Assembly: GCA_963573385.1 (NCBI GenBank) | Contig: CAUYLG010065517.1 | Span: forward strand, 183,951-247,950 | Reading direction: 5' to 3' | DNA from: Cacajao melanocephalus | Lineage: Eukaryota > Chordata > Mammalia > Primates > Pitheciidae | DNA: 64,000 nt | Program-made: the position numbers and the translations under genes | Notes under the pieces: model-generated | What the model saw: the letters and a program-made list of their open reading frames with translations, nothing else | Told to the model about the DNA's origin: nothing | The model's database searches: none | Part shown: in pieces, positions 37,539-46,545 of the stretch | Layout: the number at the start of each line of letters is the position of its first letter | How positions within the stretch are numbered: position 1 is the stretch's first letter

Positions 37539-37771
37539 AAAACACTAACTGAGAGGTATAAGCAGAAAACATTTGGTGTGACTATCACAGCCTTTCCCCA
37601 CGAAAGATAAAACAAAGCAGATCTTGGCATCGGGCGTGTGGCTGTGCCAGCACGCAGGAGACAACGTAATTGGGTCATCCCAAGAAAAGCCCTTCAGGAG
37701 GTCCCGTCTCTTCACCCACAGAGTTTTTCTCAGACCTTCCTTGCACGGGCTCAGTCGGGATGTTTTCCTTT

Positions 37772-38003
37772 TGTTTGGCTTCTTTGGATCAGTTATGATG
37801 TTTCGCGAATACGTACTTCATTCTTTGTTATTGATGAGTAGTGTTTCATGGTATGGCTGTATCACAGTTTGTTGATTCATTCAAATGGCCACGGGGGCTG
37901 ATTTCAGTCTAGGGCCACTGGCTGAATCAAGCTGCCATGACATTTAAGGAAAGTCTTCTTGGGGACACATGCTGTCCTTTATCTTGGGTAAAAACCTCAG
38001 ACT
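37772..38003 (-). mobile_element. Old L1 ORF2 3' part, antisense
   Basis: 'ggcttctttggatcagttat', 'tcattctttgttattgatga', 'gtagtgtttcatggtatggc', 'tgtatcacagtttgttgatt' and 'tttatcttgggtaaaaacct' match the antisense of L1 ORF2 in order. The reading frame is destroyed. Confidence 0.82.
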
Positions 38004-38029
38004 GAAAAAACCTCAGTAGGTGAAGTTCT

Positions 38030-38033
<4 letters not shown>

Positions 38034-38075
<42 letters not shown>
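38034..38075. repeat. (TA)21 microsatellite
   Basis: Twenty-one uninterrupted TA units, just right of the antisense L1 remnant. A pure run of this length is likely to be length-variable between individuals. Confidence 0.97.
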
Positions 38076-38078
<3 letters not shown>

Positions 38079-38864
38079 CAAAACAACCCGCTGATCCATT
38101 TACAAATACAAATAGTGGCTGGTCTTACTATTCATATTTTTTAAAAGCAGCTAATACTTGAGTGATCATTATCAAAAGAACAGAAAATACTGAGACGTTC
38201 CAAAACACAATTGAAATGACCTGAAAGAGCTTCACCTAGCAACAACCATTTTCGCCGTGTGTGCTCACGCAGCATATTCCTGCCAACAGTTATCTGATTG
38301 CAAAGAACAGAAACGATGTTAAGCAAGAGCAAGAAGGGATTTTCTTGGAGGAACACAGAGGCGTCTCCAGGTGACAAGGGCCGGGAGACGCAGCTGAGCT
38401 TCATGGCAGTGACTCATCCCCACGTGGCCATTCTCATTCTCTCTCTGGTCTCTCACTGCTTCCCCCAGGGTTGCTGGGCCTTTTCTCTCTACCGCCCCCT
38501 GTTCTAGTGTCCCTGCTTCAGAGCATCTTTTCTTGCGGGCTCATGGCGCGGCAGGGCCTCCATCCCCAAGTTGTCCGAACACAGAAGCATTTGTGCACAG
38601 CGCTGTCTGTGGGATGGGACTCTTTGTTTCTATTCTCAAAAGAAAGAATCTGGCTGGCCCAGCTCTGCTCAGCTCTCCAGTTCTGGTTTTATCAACGCAG
38701 GTGGGACAGGGTCCCTGACACAAACCTGGCCCTGGGGGTGTGAGCAGGAATAGACATTCCCTGGGGGAGTCGTGATTAGGAAAACTGGTGTGGATAACAA
38801 GGCCTCTCCACCAAATGTCTTGGTAAAGAATATGCTCTGTATCTGCTTTCTGAAATGTAATATC
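38076..38864. other. Unique DNA, no gene recognised
   Basis: Frames of 60-90 codons around 38471-38753 overlap on both strands without known domains. No repeat family is recognised. Confidence 0.5.
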
Positions 38865-39082
38865 TGGTGAACACCCTTCTATGTCATTGAAAATATACCT
38901 GCACCGTCATGTGGAGAGACCATAGCCTGGTGTCCTCTAACGCGATGTGCCACGACTGACTTGACAGATCCTCTAGTGCTGAACGCTTAAAATTGCCTTC
39001 AGTTATTCCCTCTAATAAACTATACCTTGATGAACATTTTTGTACATAAATATTTTATTTTTTCTTCAGTTAAATTTCCTAG
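38865..39082 (-). mobile_element. Old L1 3' part, antisense
   Basis: 'acacccttctatgtcattga', a decayed middle, then 'ccttgatgaacatttttgta' and 'gttaaatttcctag' follow the antisense L1 ORF2 end. It may be a continuation of the older LINE at 37772 or an independent insertion; the consensus ranges overlap, which favours two insertions. Confidence 0.65.
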
Positions 39083-39097
39083 ACCACGATAGACCCA

Positions 39098-39285
39098 ATA
39101 TCCAGTGGCATTATTTAATTTTGTCTTCACAGTACCACCATGACATAGGTATTAGCACCCCCACTTTACAGACATAAGAACAGAAGTAATGTAAAAGCAG
39201 ACACAGCGCTTACATTTAAACACCGGGGGAGTGGGAGGACTAGGATTCAAACCCGAGCAGGAGCCAGAGAATGATCCTGGTTCTA
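39098..39285 (-). mobile_element. MIR SINE, antisense, near full length
   Basis: On the plus strand: 'tcttcacagtaccaccatga', 'cataggtattagcaccccca', 'ctttacagacataagaacag' and 'aggattcaaacccgagcagg' follow the reverse complement of MIR in order. Confidence 0.82.
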
Positions 39286-40429
39286 AAAACAAGCCATGGT
39301 GCTAATAAAGACCGATGCCTAGGGAGGTCACCAGGGCATCCACAGAGAAGCAGACAGCTTCCAATTCCTGCTCCACGAGACTCAAACCGGAGAGATGCTG
39401 AGGTATCAGGGGACGTTTGCAGAGGACCCTGCAACTGATACACACCTCAAACCCCCTTCAGGAATGAAGAGCATAGCCTCAGCTCCAGAGCCCCCAGCTG
39501 TATGGTCAGCCCCTCAGGACTGCCTGGCCTGCAGAGAGCCCCCCACCCACAGTTACGCCTTCTTCCAAAGGTGGCGTCCACAAACTGCTCAATGTGGGTC
39601 ATGAGATCCTGGGCCCCTTGTCCCTCCAAGACAACTCTGAAGCGTTGTGTCAGTCTTCAGAGTCCTCATAGAGTGGGCAGGGGTCTCAGCAGAGTCAGCA
39701 CCAGCCTGCCTCTCCTACATTGCTCTGTGTCTTCCTCGTCCCTTCCCAGAAGTGATCCTAGGAGCACCCCTAATGATGCTGAGAAGAAAGGGTTAAAAGA
39801 TGAGACAGAATGTGAGTGTCCTTTCAGCTCCCCAAGCTGTAAGCAGCTCTTTCCTTAGCAACCTAACATATCAGTTCACGGCTTCTCTGTTTATTTTTTC
39901 TCCCAGCCAGAGCAAATCTAGGCAGCTTGCTTCAGGCTGAGTGTTGAGGAAGGCAGTACTGTTGGCAGGCAGAGGGGCTGCACGCTGTCCGTCTTCCTCT
40001 TCCTCCTCTAGGAAAACAATGGCAGGATCCAGTTGCTTATCTGCCTGCTTATCTTAGCGCGCTGCCGGGTGTCTGGATCCTGCATGGGCACTGGGGGAGG
40101 GCCCTTAGCTCAGCACTGCCCTCCTGTGTTGGGGCAGGCATGGCAAGGTCCATGGAGCTGCCTCCCTCAGACAACCTGGTGTTCCCACCCGGGGCGGAGT
40201 GGGGGTGTGGAAATAAAGACATCAGATCATTGGCTTCTGAGGAGTAAATGACAGAAGGCACACAGTGATGGTATTCAAAACCTACCAGCTGTGGCCACCA
40301 CTGTCTCAGCTCTTTGCACTTGGACTTGTAGGACGGGCCTCACTTGCAGGGACTGTGGCAAATTTCTCCCCACCTACAGTGACCTTCTGTTGACACTAAA
40401 ATAGCTGTGGGTGTACATGGTGAGGAAAT
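39286..40429. other. Unique DNA, no gene recognised
   Basis: A 118-codon plus-strand frame (39502-39858) and smaller ones overlap on both strands without known domains. No repeat family is recognised. Confidence 0.5.
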
Positions 40430-40585
40430 GTTAGACTTTAAGAGTCAGGTTACAAAACCAAGCGTCTCTACTTCTTGGCCATCTAGCTTTACACAAGTCA
40501 TATCTTTGCGCCTCCATTTTCTCACATACTCATTTCCCATGGATAGACAAACTTGAGAATCTGGTGAAATAACTCATATGAGAGG
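40430..40585 (+). mobile_element. MIR SINE, sense
   Basis: 'tttaagagtcaggttacaaa', 'ctacttcttggccatctagc', 'tacacaagtcatatctttgc', 'cctccattttctcacatact' and 'ggtgaaataactcatatgag' follow MIR in order ('...ccacttactagctgtgtgac..ggcaagtcacttaacctc..tgcctcagtttcctcat..'). Confidence 0.75.
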
Positions 40586-40662
40586 TCAGACCCATCTACT
40601 GTTTGATGAAACACTCTCTTATGGCTCCATTTCCTCAGACGGTGGCCTGTCTTGTGTCATTG

Positions 40663-40803
40663 AACATGCTCTATGGCCTGCCTGGAATCTCTTCCTTCTC
40701 CCCTCCCATGCTCACCTCCACCCCAGTAAACTCCTGTTCATCCCTCAAAACCCAGCTCTGCCATCAAGTCTTCCAGGAAGGCTCTCCCAGCACAATCCTC
40801 ACC
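40663..40803 (+). mobile_element. L2 LINE fragment, sense
   Basis: 'gctctatggcctgcctggaa', 'ctcttccttctcccctccca', 'gttcatccctcaaaacccag', 'cttccaggaaggctctccca' match the L2 part upstream of its 3' end ('ggaatgctcttcccccagat..catccttcaggtctcagct..agagaggccttccctga'). Confidence 0.75.
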
Positions 40804-41217
40804 TGAGGCGGGGGCGGGGGTGGTTCCACCACATCTGTGCTTTAATCTGGGCTGCTGTTGGACAGTTGCCATGAGCCCAGCCTCCCTGAGAGCACGTGGA
40901 GCACCCTTCAGGGCACAGAAAGAACTCAAGGATGGTGGCTGGGGTTCAGTCAGCCACTAAAGATACCAAAAGCTGTCCTCATTGAGTCAACCCTCCCAGG
41001 GCAGGGAGAGCAGAGGGTCTGGGAAAATAACCCCAAGGACAGAGACAGGACACTTGTGAGCTATGCAGTCTCCCTGCCAGGACACAGAGAATCGTTACTG
41101 GAGAGGAGCAGGGCCTGAGCCTGGGGGTGGCCCTGCGAAAGCACAGCAACAGGAGCTGTAATCAGCTAAGCACAAGCAGTCCACCTGGTTTCTCTAGTGT
41201 TATCCTTTGCTTTCTAA
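40804..41217. other. Unique DNA, no gene recognised
   Basis: A G-rich block at 40806-40820 ('gaggcgggggcgggggtgg') precedes ordinary unique sequence. Frames of 63-86 codons lack recognisable domains. An AATAAA lies at 41216-41221. Confidence 0.5.
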
Positions 41218-42300
41218 ATAAAACAGCATGTGAGCACCTCTGGAGTTGGTGTCCCCAGAGTCCCCCTCCTGGATATCGTCAGCTGCCTGGACCAACCTTT
41301 CCAAAAGATCAGCCAGGTCACGGTGAGGGTCAAAGGTGAGCCACGGGCCTCAGCAGCTGCTGAGTGGACCGTGTGTGGGACTCAGGAAGTGACGTTTTTC
41401 TCCCCGCCCAGCCGCCTTCCTCCGTCTCCTGCTCTGAATCCTGGACCACACACTGCGTGCTGTGGTTCCATCACTGTGCTGGGTGAGGGGTGGACTGTCC
41501 AGCTGAGAGCCACCCAGGAGGCCCACCCAGGAGACCCCGCCCAGGCCTCTCCCTGGAACCCAGAGCGTTCCAGGGTACTGATGGGACACGGGGGCCCAGC
41601 TCAGCCCCTGCCCGTCCTGAGGGTGCCTGAGGACACCCTCAGTGTTCCAGAGAAGGAGGCCCTCCCCACGGCTGGGGACAGTCACAGCAGCTGCGGACAG
41701 CTGATGGGAGGGTGTGTCCTTTCCCAAACCCTACAGGCGGCGAGCGTTCATTATGTTAAAGGAAAAAAGAAAGGGAAGGAAAACAGGATTGTACCTGAGG
41801 TCAGGCAGGCAGAGCTCAACTCAGCACTGGGAAGATTGCTAAAAGCCTTGGGCCTCTCTAGGACGCCAGGGCCGCACACACGACCCCCTCTGCAGGGTAG
41901 AGGCCACACACCTGCCCTCCTGATTCTGAGCTCCGGTCTCCTCACTGTGAGGCCCCAGTGCAGCAAAGAAACAGTGGGAGTGAGCCCTCCTGTCCCCTCC
42001 TTGCCAGAGCGTGGGAAGACGTGTTGGTTGAGGGCCCAGACCTGTTTGCCTCCCCAAAGACTTTCTCTGGCTAACTCTGATGCTTTTCTGAGTTCCTACC
42101 TAATTTCCCCTTCTCCTTCTGTGGCCCAGCGAGATAATTTGTTTGTTTTTATCACTACCCTTGCTGTCTCCTCAAATCATCCAGAGCCACTGCTGTTTTC
42201 TAGAACACTGGCAAGCATGCTGATAGAGAGCACACAGTGTGCTGACCTCTGGGGGGAAGAGTCTCACCCCATCACTCAGGTGGGGAAACTGAGGCTCTGA
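41218..42300 (+). other. Long open reading frame of unknown status
   Basis: This frame has no stop for about 360 codons, the longest outside the simple repeats. The first in-frame ATG is at 41581 (239 codons); the upstream start at 41230 is GTG, which is not credible in a nuclear gene. The translation is rich in Pro, Ser, Leu, Ala and Gly, has no domain, signal peptide, membrane segment or repeat that I recognise, and one basic stretch (KGKKKGKENR, about residues 176-185 counted from 41230). Its last 20 or so codons lie in an antisense MIR fossil. A donor-like AAAG/GTGAGC sits at 41332-41341 and an acceptor-like 'ttctaaataaaacag' ends at 41226, so a short exon is conceivable. A chance frame in GC-rich DNA is the default view. 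Confidence 0.2.
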
Positions 42301-42352
42301 GAGGTTCGTTTAAAACGGGTGAGCAGTGCGTCTGGAATTGGAGCTCTGGCTG
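42236..42352 (-). mobile_element. MIR SINE, antisense
   Basis: 'caggtggggaaactgaggct' followed by 'ctgagaggttcg' is the antisense MIR core. 'gcagtgcgtctggaattgga' matches the following 'cagagctgggattcgaa' part. The stop codon of the long frame at 41218-42300 falls here. Confidence 0.82.
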
Positions 42353-42699
42353 GCTCATGTCCACGCTCTCCCCACCACAGCAGGAGGCCGCTGGAGGCTC
42401 CAAGCACTCTGAAATGTTGAGAACTGCCCTGCGGATACCAGGAAAGACGGCAAGAGCACAGCACTACTTTCTTGGTTATTGCTTCCCTCCTCAGAGGGGT
42501 TTTCCGAGTTGCCCTGGGTCCTGTGAGGAAGGTAGGAATCACATTCCACTAGGGGGCAGCCAGGGTCACCCCCTTGCCCGAGCCCCCACTATCCCATCAG
42601 CCTGGACAGGCCTCCTCAGCAGCCACCCTCCCCTCTAGGCTGAGAAGGGGTGGGGCTCGGCTCCACAGAGTCTCCCAGGTCCTCAGGCAGGTACTCCAT
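42353..42699. other. Unique DNA holding a CTCF-like motif
   Basis: The stretch is GC-rich without a repeat I can name. The motif listed at 42546-42559 is its only supported feature. Confidence 0.5.
42546..42559 (+). promoter_or_regulatory. Strong CTCF-binding motif candidate
   Basis: The sequence CCACTAGGGGGCAG fits the CTCF core consensus at every position I can recall. It sits in unique DNA, between a MIR and an LTR. Orientation is plus, opposite to the weaker site at 30937. Binding in cells cannot be inferred from sequence alone. Confidence 0.5.
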
Positions 42700-43276
42700 G
42701 CTCTGATTCCATCTGTTATAGCGAACCCCAACTTTCTCTTCAAAGAATTAGTACGTCAGCATGTTCAGCTGTCTTATTCTTTAATTCTCTATTTTAAAGT
42801 TTGACTTCCTTGTAGTTCCAGTAAACAACCTTCTCCACCGGTTCTAATCAGTAGTTCACATCTGTTCCCCCGGCCCCTGGCTCCGGCTCCATCCTGACTC
42901 ATCCCGGTCACCTGCTCCGGTCACCTTCTTTAACCTAGGTCACCCCCGGCTACCTGCTCTGACCCATCTGTAACGGTCCTTCCCACAAAAACACCCACCC
43001 TGCCACTCTAGCTCAGACCCCTGCTCTCTTTAAAATAGCCAATCGGGATTAGTCTAGCTCATGCGGTCTAACACTAGCCAATAGGGGAACAGCACAGCAG
43101 TAGGGACGACCCCTGTCAGGCATCAGTACCCCTTCCCCCTTGTCCAAGTGTACGGTCACCATTGCTCCATCTGTGTGCTGCACCGTTCTACAGAAGTAAA
43201 GTGCCTTGCTGAGAGGATTTATCTTTGAGTGCTATTTCTTTTGTGGCACTGAAATTTTACTTATAACATATTTCCA
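42700..43276 (+). mobile_element. Probable solo ERV1-class LTR
   Basis: The right part reads as an LTR end: two CCAAT-type words ('gccaatcggg' 43038, 'gccaatagggg' 43077), then 'ctacagaagtaaagtgcctt', 'gctgagaggatttatctttg' and 'tttgtggcactgaaatttt'. These match the R/U5 ends of class I ERV LTRs. CA-rich 'cggtcacctgctccggtcac' repeats mark the U3. No gag, pol or env remnants lie beside it. The left edge and family are uncertain. Confidence 0.55.
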
Positions 43277-43529
43277 AGTTAGCAAGTAAAAAAAAAAAGT
43301 CAACTGCCCAAGAGACTTCTCTTAGCGCCCACAGCAAGTTAGGCTGGCAGGTGGAGCATATGCTGGGGTGGTCCCGTCTGTCAGACCTCATGTTCCAGGT
43401 GAAGAGACTGGTGAGCACCAGGCGACCCCCCCCAGTGCACGTGGCTCTGCGAGGTACAGGTAAGTCTCTGCCCATGGAAGGGATGCCTCGAGGGCCAAGC
43501 AAAGCGGAGCCTCTCTCAATGGGTGTCTG

Positions 43530-43922
43530 CTGGGGCTGCTGCCACCAAGGAACACACCCCAGGCAGCTTAAACTACAGGCGTTTGTTCTCGTACAGCGCT
43601 GGAGGCCAGAAGTCCGAGAGCAAGGTGCTGGACGGCCTGGCTCTTCCGGAGGGTGGCCGGCGGGTCCAGTGCAGACCTCCCGCCGGGGCTGGTGGACAGC
43701 CATCTGCTCCCTGGCTCTCACATCACCTTCCCCCCTGCCTGTCTCTGCCCAGAGCTCCCCTTTCTATAAAGACGCCAGTCCTACAGATGAGGGCCTCCCC
43801 GTGTGACCTCACTTTCACTTTAGTACCTCTCACAGACCCTAACTCCATATCGGATCACATGCTGAGGTACTGGGTGTGAGGATTTCAACATTTGAATTTT
43901 GAGAGGGACACCATGTAACCTG
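43530..43922 (-). mobile_element. MLT1-type (ERVL-MaLR) LTR, antisense
   Basis: 'ggcagcttaaactacaggcg', 'gctggaggccagaagtccga', 'ccctttctataaagacgcca', 'cctccccgtgtgacctcact', 'gtgaggatttcaacatttga' and 'gagagggacaccatgtaacc' follow the antisense MLT1 LTR in order. It produces the overlapping frames 43351-43879, which are not genes. Confidence 0.82.
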
Positions 43923-44629
43923 CACCACCAAGGACAGAGCCAAAGACCCTTGGACGACAGGCCCACAACTGGACCTGGTGGAGGCTTTTCCTTAGGGGAG
44001 AGAGGGAAATGGGGGCCACCACTGGCAGAGCCTGAGGGAGGGGCGGGCAGAAAGAAGCGGTGGGAGCCCCCGCCGAGCAGCCTGTGTTTCTAAAGCAGAC
44101 CCTGACATGAGGCCCGGGGAGCACATGTTTACTAGGGGCGATCCCCAGAAAGAAGAGAGAACCAGGGAGGGAGGGAGGGAGGCCCAGGGCAGGGCTCTAG
44201 AGAGAGGAGGACCACTGGCAGCAGGAGGGGCTGGTCTTGCTGTCACCTCCTGTGGGAGGAGCGTGTACCTGAGACCAGAGCCAGCAAGAGGTGAGAGCCC
44301 TGGGAGCAGCCCCGATCCAGGTCCTCTGCAGGACGGACTGGGCCGCCACCAGGCTGCCCTGCCTGGCTCAGCAGGTCCCAGGAGTACAGGGAGGCAGAGG
44401 GGCAGCGAGAGATCTGGGACGGGTACAGAACCACAGCTGCCGTAACTGCCACGGCTCCCTCCCTTCTCTGACGCCAGAGCGAGCAGGGAGGTGTCTGCTG
44501 CCTTCGCATCCCAGCCCCACACACCTCCCTGCAGCCTGGATGTGCCCCCTGCACCAGCCCCTTTTGCCCTCTGTGGTCTGTCTATGGACAGGATGTGGGG
44601 CCAGGGAGGCGGCTGTGTGGTGTGTGCAT
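43923..44629. other. Unique GC-rich DNA left of the minisatellite
   Basis: A short (GGGA)n run lies at about 44163-44182. The long minus-strand frame 43992-45140 starts in the minisatellite and continues here; the non-repeat part has no recognisable domain. No gene is supported. Confidence 0.5.
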
Positions 44630-46545
44630 TGTGCGTGTGTGTGTGTGTGGAGGGGGGTGTCTGTGTGTCTTGTTTGTATTTGTGTGATATGTGTGTAGTA
44701 TCCTTATGTGTCATGACTCTGTGAGGGTGTGATATAAGAGTGTAAGAGAAAGGTTTGAGTGTGTGGTGTGTGCATGTGGTGTCTGTGTGTGAAGTGAGTG
44801 TGTGTGGTGTCTGTGTGTGATGTTGGTGTATTGTGTGGGTCTGAGTGTGTATGTGCTGTGTGTAATATTGGTGTGTTGTGTGTGGATTTATGTCTGTGTG
44901 TGATGTTGGTGTGTTATATGTAGGTTTATGTGTGTCCATAGTGTCTGTGTTTGTGATGTCCGTGTGTTGCGTGGGTTTTTGCATACACATGGTGTCTGTG
45001 TGTAATGTTGGCACGTTATGTGTGGGTTTATGTGTGTGTGGTGTCTGTGTGTGATATTGGTGTGTTGTGTGAGTTTGTGTGTGCAGTGTCTGTGTGTGTG
45101 ATGTCAGTGTGTTGTGTGTGGGTTTATGTGTGTGTGTCATGTTGGTATGTTGTGTGGGCTTATGTGTGTGCAGGGTGTCTGTGTGTGTGATGTCACTGTG
45201 TTGTGTGGGTTTGTATGTGTGGTCTCTGTGTGTGTGATGTCATGTGTTGTGTGTGGGTTTATGTTTGTGTGTGATGTCACTGTGCTGTGTGTGGGTTTAT
45301 ATGTGTGTGTGTGATGTTGGTATGTTGTGTGTGGGCTTATGTGTGTGCATGGTGTCTGTGTGTGTGATGTCAGTGTTTTGTGTGTGGATTTATGTTTGTG
45401 TGTGATGTCAGTTTGTGTGATGTCAGTGTGTTGTGTGTGGATTTATATGTGTGTGTGATGGTGTGTTGCATGTGGGTTTATGTTTGTGTGTGATGTCAGT
45501 GTGTTGTGTGTGGATCTATATGCATGCGTGTGATGGTGTGTTGTGTTTATATGTGTGTGTCATGGTGTGGTGTGTGGGTTTACATGTATGCATAGTGTCT
45601 ATGTGTGTGATGTCAGTGTGTTGTACGGGTTTGCGTGTGGTGTGTCTCTGTGTGTGATGTCTGTGTATTATGTGTGGGCTTATGTGTGTGTGTGTGAGTG
45701 TGTGATGTTGGTGGGTTGTGTGTGGGTTTATATGTGTGTGTGTGTGTGATGTCAGTATGTTGTGTGTAGGTTTGAGTGTGTGGTGTCTGTTTGTGATGCT
45801 GGTGTGTTATGTGTGGGTTTATGTGTGTGTGGTGTCTGTGGGTGTGATGTCGGTGTGTGAGTTCATGTGTGTGTGTGGTGTCTGTGTGTTTGATGTCAGT
45901 GTGTTGTGTGGGTTTGTGTGTGGTATCTGTGTGTGTGATGTCAGTGTGTTGTGTGTGGGTTTATGTGTGTGTGTGATGTTGGTATGTTGTGTGTGGGCTT
46001 ATGTGTGTGCATGGTGTCCGTGCGTGTGATGTCAGTGTGTTGTGTGGGTTTGTGTGTGTGGTGTCCGTGCGTGTGATGTCAGTGTGTTGTGTGGGTTTGT
46101 GTGTGTGGTGTCTGTGTGTGTGATGTCAGTGTGTTGTGTGAGTTTGTGTGTGTGTGTAATATCACTGTGTGTGATGTCAGTGTATTGTGTGTGGATTTAT
46201 GTGTGTGTGATGTTAGTGTGTTGTGTGTGGGTTTATGTTTGCATGTGATGCCAGCGTGTGTGATGTTGGTGTGTTGTGTGTGGGTCTATGTGTGTGTGTG
46301 ATGGTGTGTTGTGTGTGGGTTTGTATGTGTATGTGGTGTCTGTGTGTGTGATGTTGGTGTGTTGCGTGGGTTTGTGTGTGCCTGTGGTGTCTGTGTGTGA
46401 TGTCAGGGTTTTGTGTGTGGGTTCATATGTGTGTGTGTGTGTGTGTGTGTGTGATGGTGTGTGGTGTGTGGATTTACGTGTGTGCATGGTGTCTGTGTGT
46501 GACGGTGTGTTGTGTGGGTTTGTGTGTGTGCGTGTGGTTTCTGGC
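44630..46545. repeat. GT-rich minisatellite, about 1.9 kb, variable unit near 47 bp
   Basis: Nearly two kilobases consist of variants of one unit. The parts in order are GATGTCAG or GATGTTGG, TGTGTTGTGTGTGGGTTTATG, (TG)n and GGTGTCTGTG. Two adjacent copies at about 46025-46118 are 47 bases each and near identical; other units run from about 35 to 57 bases through gain or loss of TG pairs and of the GGTGTCTG segment. I estimate 35-40 units by eye. The left third (44630-45000) is more degenerate than the rest. All long frames here (plus: Val/Cys-rich; minus: His/Thr/Pro-rich, up to 382 codons) are repeat artefacts. Alternating purine-pyrimidine content favours Z-DNA. Confidence 0.95.

Noticed and set aside
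43351..43879. Overlapping 151- and 118-codon plus-strand frames
   Set aside because: They read through the antisense MLT1 LTR in two phases and have no recognisable product.
44163..44182. A (GGGA)n run as a telomeric or switch-like repeat
   Set aside because: Only about four units occur, and no TTAGGG or longer switch-type arrays are present.
43992..45140. A 382-codon minus-strand frame, the longest in the window
   Set aside because: About half of its codons are the minus-strand reading of the GT-rich minisatellite (His/Thr/Pro/Gln periodic text), and the rest is unsupported unique GC-rich DNA. It is open because the TG-rich unit lacks stops in that frame.
44630..46545. Regular spaced repeats that might suggest a CRISPR array
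   Set aside because: The units are tandem and diverge continuously, with no unique spacers between constant repeats. The surrounding DNA is primate, and there are no cas genes.
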